64,000 bases of DNA from CAWHNT01 sp963830775 (GTDB lineage Bacteria; Pseudomonadota; Alphaproteobacteria; Geminicoccales; Geminicoccaceae): the NCBI GenBank assembly GCA_963830775.1, contig CAWHNT010000005.1:1-64000 (forward strand). Reading direction: 5' to 3'. Made by a program: the position numbers and the translations under genes. The notes under the pieces were generated by a model. The model was not told where the DNA came from. It searched no databases and worked only from the letters and a program-made list of their open reading frames with translations. Shown here one piece after another: positions 19,444-28,381 of this stretch. The number at the start of each line of letters is the position of its first letter. The first letter of the stretch is position 1.

Positions 19444-19623
19444 CTATGGCGCGGCGCCGGCGCCCTCGAGCTCATCCTTGACCGCCACGAACGTGGTGTC
19501 GAGGCTGCCGCCGAGCAGGCCCAGCGTAGTCATGATCACGACCGATACCAGGGCGGCGATCAGGCCGTACTCGATGGCGGTGGCGCCGGACTCGTCGGCC
19601 AGCAACTTGCGGAGGAGGTGCAT
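19444..19623 (-). CDS. flp: Flp-type pilin
   Basis: This is a 59-residue major pilin read directly from the minus strand: MHLLRKLLADESGATAIEYG, followed by the hydrophobic helix LIAALVSVVIMTTLGLLG and a short C-terminus ending ELEGAGAAP. The prepilin cleavage motif is the G-A-T-A-I-E-Y-G segment, with the glutamate and tyrosine of Flp pilins. AGGAGA lies eight bases upstream of the ATG. It is first in the operon. Confidence 0.93.
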   Translation of the reverse strand: MHLLRKLLADESGATAIEYGLIAALVSVVIMTTLGLLGGSLDTTFVAVKDELEGAGAAP

Positions 19624-19854
19624 GGGTTATCTCCTGTGACCCGGAACTCCATCGACCCGGATCGTCGCCGCAAAACCTTGCTGATTCCCTAACCGGCCGC
19701 GTCGTTGCGATACGTCGCTACACCGATCGCGGTCCTGTGCTCCGCATGTCGGAACCGAATGGAGCGAAGTGCCACAGGTGCCGCCGGTGGGGCGGCTCAC
19801 TACTATTGCGTGCAGAAGGTGGCCGCTCGGCGGCAGATGAATGGAGGGGGACCG

Positions 19855-21030
19855 ATGACAGACGTCGTGATCGTCAGCGCGGCGCGCACGCCCGTAGGCT
19901 CGTTCAGCGGCGGGCTCAGCACCCTGCCGGCACACGAGCTGGGGAAGACGGCGATCAAGGCCGCCCTGGAGCGGGCGAAGGTCGAGCCCGGCGAGGTGTC
20001 GGAAGTCATCCTGGGCCAGATCCTGACCGCGGGTCAGGGGCAGAACCCGGCGCGGCAGGCCTCGATCCATGCCGGGATCCCGCAGGAGGTGCCGGCCTAT
20101 GGGGTGAACATCCTCTGCGGCTCGGGCCTGAAGTCGGTGGCGCTGGGCTACCAGGCGATCCGGAACGGCGACAGCAAGATCGTCGTGGCCGGCGGCCAGG
20201 AAAGCATGAGCCTGGCCCCGCACGTGGCGCACCTGCGCAACGGCACCAAGATGGGCTCGCTCGAGTTCCTGGACACGATGCTCAAGGACGGGCTCTGGGA
20301 CGCGTTCCAGGGCTACCACATGGGCACTACGGCCGAGAACGTAGCGCAGAAGTGGCAGATCACGCGCGAGGAGCAGGACAAGTTCGCGGTGGCCTCGCAG
20401 AACAAGGCCGAAGCGGCGGTGAAGGGCGGCCGCTTCAAGGACGAGATCATCCCGGTCACGATCAAGACCCGCAAGGGCGAGCAGGTCGTCGACACCGACG
20501 AGTATCCCCGCTTCGGCGCCACACTCGACAGCATGACGAAGCTGCGCCCGGCCTTCAGCAAGGAGGGCAGCGTCACGGCCGGCAATGCGTCGGGGATCAA
20601 TGACGGTGCCGCGGCCGTGGTGGTGATGTCGGCCGACGAGGCACGGCACCGCGGGCTGACGCCGCTGGCGCGGATCGTGTCCTGGGCGCAGGTCGGCGTC
20701 GATCCGGCGATCATGGGCACAGGCCCGATCCCGGCCTCGCGCAAGGCGCTCGAGAAGGCGGGCTGGAAGGTGGACGACCTCGACCTAGTCGAGGCCAACG
20801 AGGCCTTCGCGGCGCAGGCGCTCGCCGTCAACAAGGACATGGGCTGGGACACCGACCGGGTGAATGTGAACGGCGGTGCCATAGCACTGGGTCATCCGAT
20901 CGGTGCCTCCGGTGCCCGGGTCTTCGTGACCCTGCTGCACGAGATGCAGAAGCGCGACGCGAAGAAGGGCTTGGCCACGCTCTGCATCGGCGGCGGCATG
21001 GGGATAGCGCTCTGCGTCGAGCGCGACTGA
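19855..21030 (+). CDS. phaA: Acetyl-CoA C-acetyltransferase (PhaA-type thiolase)
   Basis: The product is 391 residues, the standard thiolase length. It condenses two acetyl-CoA molecules to acetoacetyl-CoA, the first step of polyhydroxybutyrate synthesis, or acts in reverse in degradation. The acylated cysteine lies in YGVNILCGSGLKSVALGY. The active-site histidine lies in NVNGGAIALGHPIGASGARV, and the second cysteine in CIGGGMGIALCVERD. The start at MTDVVIVSAARTP is fixed by a GGAGGGGG ribosome-binding site. phaB follows after 43 bases. Confidence 0.93.
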   Translation: MTDVVIVSAARTPVGSFSGGLSTLPAHELGKTAIKAALERAKVEPGEVSEVILGQILTAGQGQNPARQASIHAGIPQEVPAYGVNILCGSGLKSVALGYQAIRNGDSKIVVAGGQESMSLAPHVAHLRNGTKMGSLEFLDTMLKDGLWDAFQGYHMGTTAENVAQKWQITREEQDKFAVASQNKAEAAVKGGRFKDEIIPVTIKTRKGEQVVDTDEYPRFGATLDSMTKLRPAFSKEGSVTAGNASGINDGAAAVVVMSADEARHRGLTPLARIVSWAQVGVDPAIMGTGPIPASRKALEKAGWKVDDLDLVEANEAFAAQALAVNKDMGWDTDRVNVNGGAIALGHPIGASGARVFVTLLHEMQKRDAKKGLATLCIGGGMGIALCVERD

Positions 21031-21073
21031 GCTCAGGCTTTCCAAAAGCAGCGACGATCAGGGAGAGAAGAGG

Positions 21074-21799
21074 ATGGCACGCGTCGCGTTGGTGACCGGC
21101 GGCAGCCGAGGCATCGGGGCCTCGATCTCGAAGGGCCTGCAGGCGGCCGGCTACACAGTGGCGGCCAACTATGCCGGCAATGACGAGGCGGCGAACAGCT
21201 TCAAGAGCGAGACCGGCATCCCGGTCTTCAAGTGGAGTGTCGCCGACTACGCCGCCTGTGCCGCCGGGATCAAGCAGGTGGAGGCCGAGGTCGGGCCGAT
21301 CGACGTGCTGGTCAACAATGCCGGCATCACCCGCGACGCCATGTTCCACCGGATGACGCCGGAGCAGTGGAACGAGGTGATCTCGACCAACCTCAACGGC
21401 CTCTTCAACATGACCCACCCGGTCTGGCCGGGGATGCGCGAGCGCAAGTTCGGCCGGATCGTCAACATCTCCTCGATCAACGGCCAGAAAGGGCAGGCGG
21501 GGCAGGCGAACTACTCGGCCGCCAAGGCCGGCGACATCGGCTTCACCAAGGCCCTGGCGCAAGAGGGCTCGCGGGCCGGGATTACGGTGAACGTGATCTG
21601 CCCGGGCTATATCGGCACCGAGATGGTCCGTGCGGTCGATCCCAAGATCCTGAATGAAAAGATCATTCCGCTGATCCCGGTGGGACGCCTGGGCGAGCCC
21701 GAGGAGATCGCCCGCTGCGTCGTGTTCCTGGCCAGCGACGACTCGGGCTTCATCACTGGCGCCACGATCAGCGCCAATGGCGGTCAGTACATGATCTAA
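21074..21799 (+). CDS. phaB: Acetoacetyl-CoA reductase
   Basis: This is a 241-residue short-chain dehydrogenase. The NADPH-binding motif is VALVTGGSRGIGASIS. The catalytic set is NISSINGQKGQAGQANYSAA with Tyr-Ser-Ala-Ala-Lys, and NNAG is present. It reduces acetoacetyl-CoA to (R)-3-hydroxybutyryl-CoA. It is in an operon with phaA; no phaC synthase is nearby, which is common. Its stop overlaps the stop of the convergent ThDP enzyme gene. Confidence 0.92.
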   Translation: MARVALVTGGSRGIGASISKGLQAAGYTVAANYAGNDEAANSFKSETGIPVFKWSVADYAACAAGIKQVEAEVGPIDVLVNNAGITRDAMFHRMTPEQWNEVISTNLNGLFNMTHPVWPGMRERKFGRIVNISSINGQKGQAGQANYSAAKAGDIGFTKALAQEGSRAGITVNVICPGYIGTEMVRAVDPKILNEKIIPLIPVGRLGEPEEIARCVVFLASDDSGFITGATISANGGQYMI

Positions 21800-23478
21800 C
21801 GACCGCGCCCGGCTGCGATCGCCTGCTCGCGGAGCGAGGTGATCGTAGCCCGGGGCGTAATCGCTTCGGCATCGAGGACGGCCTCGATCAGCGCCGGTCC
21901 GGGATGGCTGGCCGCCTCTTCCCAGGCCGCCTTGAGCTCATCCGTGGTGGTGGCCCGGGCACCGAAGACACCGAAGGCTCGGGCATAGGCCACAAAGTCC
22001 GGGTTGCGCAGACTGGTGGCGATGACGCGGCCAGGATGCTCGCGCTCCTGGTGCATTCTGATGGTGCCGTAGGTGCCGTTGTTGACGACGATGATGCGGA
22101 TCGCCGCTTCGTACTGCACGGCCGTGGCAAGCTCCTGGCCGGTCATCAGGAAGCAGCCGTCGCCGGCGAAGGCGACGACCTCGCGCTCCGGCTGGGCGAT
22201 CTTGGCGGCGATCGCAGCCGGGACGCCATAACCCATCGAGCCTGCCGTAGGAGCGAGCTGGGTCCGAAAGCCGCCATACGGGAAGAAGCGGTTCACCCAG
22301 CCGCAATAGTTGCCGGCACCGTTGGTGACGATCGCGTCAGGCGGCAGGCGGCCGCGCAGCCACTGGACCACCTCGCCCAGCTGCAGGCTGCCGGGAATCG
22401 GAGTCGGCTCGCGCCAGGCGAGATAGTCGGCATGTGCAGCACGGCTCGCCTCGGCCCAGGGCCGGTGGGGGACGGGCGGCATACCGGCAAGTGCCCGGGC
22501 GAGCTCGCCCATACCGGAGACCATGGCGAGGTCGGGCTGGTAGACCCGGCCCAGCTCGGCGGGATCGTTGTGGATGTGGACGAGCGGCTGCTCGGGGCGC
22601 GGCACGCCAAGGAGACTGTAGCCCTGCGTCGTCATCTCGCTGAGCCGGGTGCCGATGGCGACGATCAGGTCGGAGCCGCGGATGCGCTGGACGAGCTTGG
22701 GGTTGGGGCCGATGGCGATGTCGCCGGCATAGCAGGGATGCTCATTGTCGAGGAGATCCTGGCGGCGGAATCCGGCGGCCATAGGCAGCTCGTTGGCTTC
22801 GACGAACCGGGCGAGGTCGGCCGTGGCTTGAGCGTTCCAACCGCCACCGCCGACGATCAGGATCGGCCGCTGGGCAGCCTCCAGCATGGAACGCAGCCGG
22901 TCCAGCGCCTCGGACGAGGGGGCAGCCTCGACCGGGCGGAACGGGCGGGCGTCGCCGGCGCCGCTGCGCTGGGCCAGCATGTCCTCGGGCAGGGACAGCA
23001 CCACGGGGCCGGGCCGGCCCGAGGTCGCGGTCATAAAGGCGCGATGGACGAGCTCGGGCAGCCGGCCGGGATCGTCGACCTCGGCCGCCCATTTCACCAT
23101 GCCGCCGAAGAACTGCCGGTAGTCCACCTCCTGGAAGGTGCCGCGCCCGACGGCACCACGGTCGATCTGGCCCACCAGCAACAGCATGGGCGTGCTGTCC
23201 TGCTCGGCGATATGCACGCCGGCGCTAGCGTTGGAAGCACCGGGGCCGCGGGTCACGAAGGCGACGCCGGGCCGGCCGGTGAGCTTGCCGTAGGCGTCGG
23301 CCATCATGGCGGCCCCGCCTTCCTGACGGCAGACGATGAAGCGGATCTCGGGCACATCGTAGAGCGCGTCGAGGGCGGGAAGGTAGCTTTCGCCCGGCAC
23401 GCCGAAGATCAGCTCGACCCCGTGCAGCCTCAGCTGGTCGATCAGGATCTGCCCGCCGGTCCGCTCGTTGGCGCTCAT
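21796..23478 (-). CDS. Thiamine-diphosphate-dependent enzyme (acetolactate synthase-like)
   Basis: The product is 560 residues, the usual length of the family. The N-terminal pyrimidine-binding domain has the catalytic glutamate in FIVCRQEGGAAMMADAYGKL and VAFVTRGPGASN. The central domain has RPILIVGGGGWNAQATADLA. The C-terminal ThDP domain has VAFAGDGCFLMTGQELATAV, with the GDG-to-NN motif completed by RIIVVNNGTYG. The FAD-binding features of true acetolactate synthase are not clear, so the substrate (a 2-keto acid) is unknown. The start at MSANERTGG is preceded by GAGGAGG. Confidence 0.88.
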   Translation of the reverse strand: MSANERTGGQILIDQLRLHGVELIFGVPGESYLPALDALYDVPEIRFIVCRQEGGAAMMADAYGKLTGRPGVAFVTRGPGASNASAGVHIAEQDSTPMLLLVGQIDRGAVGRGTFQEVDYRQFFGGMVKWAAEVDDPGRLPELVHRAFMTATSGRPGPVVLSLPEDMLAQRSGAGDARPFRPVEAAPSSEALDRLRSMLEAAQRPILIVGGGGWNAQATADLARFVEANELPMAAGFRRQDLLDNEHPCYAGDIAIGPNPKLVQRIRGSDLIVAIGTRLSEMTTQGYSLLGVPRPEQPLVHIHNDPAELGRVYQPDLAMVSGMGELARALAGMPPVPHRPWAEASRAAHADYLAWREPTPIPGSLQLGEVVQWLRGRLPPDAIVTNGAGNYCGWVNRFFPYGGFRTQLAPTAGSMGYGVPAAIAAKIAQPEREVVAFAGDGCFLMTGQELATAVQYEAAIRIIVVNNGTYGTIRMHQEREHPGRVIATSLRNPDFVAYARAFGVFGARATTTDELKAAWEEAASHPGPALIEAVLDAEAITPRATITSLREQAIAAGRGR

Positions 23479-23688
23479 CGGCCTCCTCACCCCTGCCTTG
23501 TCCCCAGTGCCGCAAGATAGAGGGGCCAACGGCGCGAGCGATGGTGATGAGCTGCTCGGGCGCACGGTTTTCAGGCGTCGCGGCGGGAGGTCGCGGCTGC
23601 CGAGGCTCCGGCCGCCGTCCTCCGCGGTGGAACAGCCTGCCATGCGGCCGGTTTGGACACCCACGAAACATCCACGAGGAGAGACTCG

Positions 23689-24211
23689 ATGCGAGATTAT
23701 TGGCGCACGACAGCGTTGGTGGGCAGCATGGTGCTGGGGCTCGCAGTCTCGAGCGCGAACGCGCAGACGAAGCTGAGCGAGACCGATCAGGACTTCATCG
23801 AGACAGCAGCCCAGAGCGGTGCGGCCGAGGTCGCGATGGGCAAGACGGCTTCGGAGAGCAAGAACACGGCGGTGGCCGAGTTCGGCAAGATGATGATCAG
23901 CGAGCACACCCAGATGAATGAGGAGCTCGCCGGGATCGCCAAGCAGAAGGGGGTGGAGCCGCCCTCGAGCCCCGACCTCGCGAGCCAGGCCAAGGACGCG
24001 GCGATGAACGTGCTGCCGGGCAGCACCTTCGACAAGCAGTACGTCAGCAGCCAGCTCGACGACCATCAGGAGACCTTGCAGCTCCTGCAGCAGCAGGCGC
24101 AGGAGGGCCAGGATACCGGAGCTCAAGGCCTTTGCACAGAAGTACATCCCGGTTGTTGAGAAGCACATCGACCAGCTCAATCAGCTGAAGAGTCAGCCCG
24201 AGCTGCAGTAG
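23689..24211 (+). pseudogene. DUF4142 secreted protein, frameshifted at the 3' end
   Basis: The start MRDYWRTTALVGSMVLGLAV has a signal peptide ending SANAQ. The DUF4142 four-helix domain follows: LSETDQDFIETAAQSGAAEV, then KNTAVAEFGKMMISEHTQMN. Near 24112 one extra base moves the frame. The true C-terminus reads ELKAFAQKYIPVVEKHIDQL and ends QPELQ at 24211. The corrected length is about 173 residues. DUF4142 proteins are periplasmic, ferritin-like helical bundles of unknown function, often stress-related. It overlaps the 3' end of the convergent amidohydrolase gene. Confidence 0.75.
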
Positions 24212-25539
24212 TCTCGGCGCTGCCGGGCTGGATCGCGCCCACGAGGTGGTCCAGCTCGGCATAGGCGGGCAGGGCGGTGTCGATCGGGCGGCCGGCCCGC
24301 AGCACGATCCGGCGGCTCTCCGGGCGGGCCAGGACCTCGGTCCAGGACCGCCCCTCGAACAGGACGAGATCAGCCGGCGCACCGGGCCGGAGGCGGCCGG
24401 CCTCGGGCAGGCCCATGATCGCGGCTGGGGTGGCGGCGATGGTGGCGGGCCAGTCGTCGAACGGGTGGTCGAGCTGGCCGATCCGCACTGCCTCCTTGAA
24501 GACCTCGTGCATGTCGAGGTCACCGTAGGCGCAGAAGGGGTCGCGGGTATTGTCGCTGGCGAAGGCCAGCGGGATGCCACGGGCCTTGATTTCGTGGACC
24601 AGCGTGATGCCGCGCCAGCGCGGGGTGCGGCCAGGCTGCCGGCCCTGCAGATAGAGGTTGCACATCGGCAGGCTGACGACGGCGATTCCGGCCTCGGCGA
24701 CTAGGTCCAGCGTGCGCGCCGCGTCGGTCGGGGTCGTGGACGGCAAGCGAGCAGCAATGCCCGGCCACGACCCGGCCCTTGAAGCCGCGGCGGAGCACGG
24801 CCTGGGCGAGGTGGCGGAGCGCCTTCGCCGCGGGATCGCCCGTCTCGTCGACATGCAGGTCGACGTCCAGGCCGTGTGCTTCGGCAGTGGCCAGAAAGCG
24901 GTCGAGGTCGGCGTCGAGCTGGGGGCCATGCTCGGGGAACATGCCCAGAATGCCGCCATGCTCCGCGACGAGCCGGGCCAGCTGCTCGCCATAGGAGCCG
25001 CGATAGTCCTCGGCGGGATTGAGTGCCACGCCCTGGAGCGTGATGCGGTCAGCCCAGCGCTGGCGCAGCTCGGCGAAGACGGGCCAGCTGATCTCGGCCT
25101 GCGGCGGCATGGAATCGATGTGGGTGCGGATGGCGCAGGTGCCGTGCGCGAAGGCGCAGCGGAGCGCGAACTCCATGCGGTCGCGCACGTCGTCGGCACC
25201 CCAGGCCATATGCCGGTCGCGCTGCACGGCCTCGATCGCGGCCGCGAAGCCGCCGTCGAGGCCGGTGGCCCGAGGCCAGATATGGCCCTTGTCGAGATGG
25301 GTGTGCATGTCGACCGGGCAGGGCCAGACCATGCGGCCCTTGAGGTCGATGGTGGCGGGGTCTGGGGGTGCTGGATGGTGACGGTCTATGGAGGAAAAGC
25401 GGCCGTCCTCGATCGTGATGTCGAGCAGAAGCAGGCCGTCGGCATCGGGCGAGCCTTCCACGCCTGGCGCGAGGCATGCCGGCACATGGGCGGCAGCCAG
25501 GGTCAGCCGCTGTGGCGGATCGGTCAGCGTGGCGTGCAT
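24177..25539 (-). pseudogene. Cytosine deaminase-like amidohydrolase, frameshifted
   Basis: The reconstructed protein is about 453 residues. Metal ligands are visible in PVDMHTHLDKGHIWPRATG, in GLDVDLHVDETGDPAAKAL, in RVVAGHCCSLAV and in LAFASDNTRDPFCAYGDLDM. This is the amidohydrolase set of the CodA/cytosine-deaminase group, which deaminates cytosine or related heterocycles. The frame changes near 24740, after GHCCSLAVHDPDR. It is divergent from the neighbouring pyrimidine gene pyrC (70 bases apart), which fits nucleobase metabolism. Confidence 0.78.
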
Positions 25540-25609
25540 GGGCGTTCCCGTGGGCAGCGGGTCGTGCTTAGCATCCGCGACACCGGCCAGCGAGCCTGGA
25601 GGCAAGCCC

Positions 25610-26662
25610 TTGGAGCAGACCCGGATCACCCTGCGGCGACCGGACGACTGGCACCTGCATCTGCGCGACGGGCCGATGCTGGAGGCCGTGCTGCCCTTCA
25701 CGGCGGCGCGCTTCGCCCGGGCGATCATCATGCCGAACCTGGTGCCGCCGGTGACGACGGTGGAGGCTGCACGGGCCTATCGGAAGCGCATCCTGGCAGC
25801 CCTGCCGGACGGTGCGCGGTTCACGCCCTTGATGACCTGCTATCTGACCGACGACACCGCAGCCGACGAGCTCGAGCGTGGCCGGCAGGAGGGTGTCTGG
25901 ATCGCCGCCAAGCTCTATCCGGCGCACGCCACGACCAATGCCTCGCACGGTGTGACCGACATCCGCCGGTTGCGCGGCTGTCTCGAGCGGATGGAGCGCA
26001 TCGGCATGCCCCTCCTGGTGCATGGCGAGGTGACGGACCCGGCGGTCGACATCTTCGACCGGGAGACGGTGTTTCTCGAGCGGGTGCTGGCGCGTCTTCT
26101 GCGCGAGCATCAGGGACTGAAGCTGGTCCTGGAGCACGTGACCACGGCTGCGGGCGTGGGCTTCGTCGAGGCGGAACCGTCCCGCGTCGGCGGGACCATC
26201 ACGGTCCAGCACCTGATGCTGAACCGGAACGCCATGCTGGTGGGCGGCATCCGCCCGCACCTCTACTGCCTGCCGATCCTGAAGACCGAAGCCGACCGGC
26301 TCGCCCTGCGACGTGCGGCAACATCAAGTCCGCAGTTCTTCCTCGGCACCGATAGCGCGCCGCATCCGGTTGCTGCCAAGGAGAATGAGTGCGGCTGTGC
26401 AGGCTGCTTCTCCGCCCCGGCGGCGCTGGAGCTCTACGCACAGGTGTTCGACGAGGAGGGAGCCCTTGACCGCCTGGAGGCCTTCGCGTCGCTGAACGGG
26501 CCCCAATTCTATGACCTGCCGGCAAACGATGAGCGGGTGACGCTGTGGCGCGAGAACTGGACCATCCCGGAGACGGTTGCAGTAGCGGGGGAGGGCAACG
26601 CGGTGCGACCGTTCATGGCCGGTGAGCAGGCGCTTTGGCACGTCGGTTCCCCTGGGCGGTAA
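25610..26662 (+). CDS. pyrC: Dihydroorotase
   Basis: The product is 350 residues from a TTG start with GGAGG eight bases upstream. It catalyses ring closure of carbamoyl-aspartate to dihydroorotate in pyrimidine synthesis. Motifs are RPDDWHLHLRDGPMLEAVLP with the two metal histidines, GVWIAAKLYPAHATTNASHG with the carbamylated lysine, MPLLVHGEVTD and KLVLEHVTTA with further histidines, and FFLGTDSAPHP with the catalytic aspartate. This is the short class II type (E. coli PyrC is about 348 residues). Confidence 0.93.
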   Translation: MEQTRITLRRPDDWHLHLRDGPMLEAVLPFTAARFARAIIMPNLVPPVTTVEAARAYRKRILAALPDGARFTPLMTCYLTDDTAADELERGRQEGVWIAAKLYPAHATTNASHGVTDIRRLRGCLERMERIGMPLLVHGEVTDPAVDIFDRETVFLERVLARLLREHQGLKLVLEHVTTAAGVGFVEAEPSRVGGTITVQHLMLNRNAMLVGGIRPHLYCLPILKTEADRLALRRAATSSPQFFLGTDSAPHPVAAKENECGCAGCFSAPAALELYAQVFDEEGALDRLEAFASLNGPQFYDLPANDERVTLWRENWTIPETVAVAGEGNAVRPFMAGEQALWHVGSPGR

Positions 26663-26847
26663 TACGCTCCGGCGGTTTGCTGCAGCGTTACATGGACGAG
26701 GTATGCTGGTTCTTCGGCGGGCCAGGCCGAACGGGCGCTTGCTGCCGTGGGGCGTCAAGCGGGCTAGGACACTGGATCAGCACGAAAAAATCTTTGGCGA
26801 CCCTCTTGCGGCGGCAGGCGTTCTCACCAAATCGAAGGTCATCCGGA

Positions 26848-26939
26848 GCGGAACCAGGATCAGCTGATCTGGTACCACAGTTCCGGAGGCTCGGTCGAAA
26901 GACGAGCCTGGCATGAAGTCGCTCAATGGAGGGCTTGTG
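26848..26939 (+). promoter_or_regulatory. Possible ROSE-like RNA thermometer before hsp20
   Basis: A near-palindrome at about 26853-26873 is followed by a stem AGGCTC/GAGCCT plus GTC/GAC closed by a GAAA loop (26887-26909). The sequence TCGCTCAATGGAGGG then joins a UYGCU-like motif to the Shine-Dalgarno sequence. ROSE elements of alphaproteobacterial small heat-shock genes have this arrangement. This is inferred from sequence alone. Confidence 0.4.
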
Positions 26940-27413
26940 ATGCGTAGCCTTGATCTATCTCCCCTTTTCCGTTCGACGGTCGGCTTCGATCGTCTTGACA
27001 AGCTGTTCGACGCTGCTTTCCGCGAGGCGTCGCGCGACCTCTCCTACCCGCCCTACAATATCGCCAAGACCGGCGAGAACCAGTACCGGATCTCGATGGC
27101 CGTGGCGGGCTTCGGCGAGCAGGACCTGGACATCACGGCGCATGAGAACGTGCTGACCGTGCGCGGTCAGATCCAGGAGCAGGAGAAGGACGTCGAGTAC
27201 CTGCACCGTGGCATTGCGCAGCGCGCTTTCGAGCACCGCTTCCAGCTCGCGGACCACGTCAAGGTGGTGGGAGCGAAGCTGAGCAACGGCCTGCTCGAGA
27301 TCCAGCTCGAGCGGCAGGTGCCGGAGGCGATGAAGCCGCGCAAGATCGAGATCGGTGCTGCTGCTCCCCGGCCGCGGGTCGTGATCGACAGCCCCGCCAG
27401 GGAGGCCGCCTGA
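26940..27413 (+). CDS. Small heat-shock protein, Hsp20/IbpA family
   Basis: The product is 157 residues from MRSLDLSPLFRSTVGFDRLD. The alpha-crystallin domain covers about 35-130: YPPYNIAKTGENQYRISMAV, then GFGEQDLDITAHENVLTVRG and FEHRFQLADHVKVVGAKLSN with the GLLEIQL strand. It is an ATP-independent holdase for unfolding proteins. GGAGGG lies nine bases before this ATG, so it is preferred over the upstream in-frame ATG at 26913. A strong terminator follows. Confidence 0.92.
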   Translation: MRSLDLSPLFRSTVGFDRLDKLFDAAFREASRDLSYPPYNIAKTGENQYRISMAVAGFGEQDLDITAHENVLTVRGQIQEQEKDVEYLHRGIAQRAFEHRFQLADHVKVVGAKLSNGLLEIQLERQVPEAMKPRKIEIGAAAPRPRVVIDSPAREAA

Positions 27414-27479
27414 CGGTTTCGAGTATCTTGCGGCCGGTGCTCAGGGCAGCGGAGAGCGCCGGCTGACGCGAACGGGCAA

Positions 27480-27510
27480 GGGGGCCTCCCAGGGCGGGAG
27501 GCCCCCTTTT
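27480..27510 (+). terminator. Rho-independent terminator after hsp20
   Basis: A perfect 11-bp GC stem (GGGGGCCTCCC and its complement) with a 5-base loop is followed by TTTTCGTTT. It lies 67 bases after the hsp20 stop. Confidence 0.88.
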
Positions 27511-27586
27511 CGTTTCGGCGGCGATCTGCCCTCCACGCTTCCGCGGCACTGGTTTATAGCTGCCGGTGACCTTGCGGACTGACCCG

Positions 27587-28381
27587 ATGACCCACCGCTC
27601 CTCCATGCCGCTGATCGGCATCACCTCCTGCCTGAAGCCCCGGGACGAGCTGCACTTCCACAGCGTCGGCGAGAAGTATGTCGATGCCGTCGTCGCCGGA
27701 GCTGAGGCGATCCCGGTCTTGATCCCGGCCCTCGGGCAACGACTGGACCTTGAGGCGCTGCTGGACAGGCTGGACGGCATCCTCGTCACCGGCAGCCCTT
27801 CAACGTCGATCCCGCTCTTTATGGCGGCCCGCCGCCGCGGGAGGGCAACCTCGCCGACCCCGACCGCGATGCCACCACGCTGCCTCTGATCCGCTGTGCC
27901 GTTGCCCGCGGTACGCCGCTCCTAGCCATTTGCCGGGGCATCCAGGAGCTCAACGTGGCGCTGGGCGGCAGCCTGCACCAGCATGTGCACGAGCTGCCAG
28001 GCCGCCGCGACCACCGCTCCGACAAGACCAAGACCAGGCCCGAGCGTTATGGGCTCGCTCATCCGCTGGAGGTCACCTCTGGCGGCCGGCTGCAGGCGCT
28101 TCTGGGCGGCGCCACCCGGATCGAGGTCAACTCTCTGCACGCGCAAGGCATCGACAGACTGGCGCCGGGCCTTCTGGTGGAGGCGGTGGCCGAGGACGGG
28201 ACCATCGAGGCCGTGAGCGTGGAGGCGGCCAAGGGCTTCGCTCTGGGCGTGCAGTGGCATCCGGAATGGCAGGTGCTGGAGAATCCGGTCTCGCGGCGCC
28301 TGTTCTGCGGCCTTTGGAGCCGCGGCCCGGGCGCAGGCCAACCGGAGGGCCGGCGATGGCCGACTTTCAGCAGTGGCTTAG
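27587..28381 (+). pseudogene. Gamma-glutamyl-GABA hydrolase-like (PuuD) class I amidotransferase, frameshifted
   Basis: The N-terminal part (MPLIGITSCLKPRDELHFHS, then KYVDAVVAGAEAIPVLIPAL and DGILVTGSPS) is followed by a frame change near 27805. The rest reads TPLLAICRGIQELNVALGGS with the nucleophile cysteine, RIEVNSLHAQGIDRLAPGL and FALGVQWHPEW with the catalytic histidine. A second frame change near 28300 gives a natural end at 28381. PuuD-family enzymes release GABA from gamma-glutamyl-GABA in putrescine breakdown. The glutamine-synthetase-like gene downstream supports this pathway. Confidence 0.78.

Noticed and set aside
21904..23520. Plus-strand open frame of 538 codons
   Set aside because: It is antisense to the ThDP-dependent enzyme, which has all expected motifs.
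24658..26355. Plus-strand open frame of 565 codons
   Set aside because: It is antisense to the codA-like gene in its first half and out of frame with pyrC in its second half. It has no domain of its own.
26663..26847. Short open frames between pyrC and the Hsp20 leader
   Set aside because: No ribosome-binding site, no recognisable motif, and three frames are open at once.
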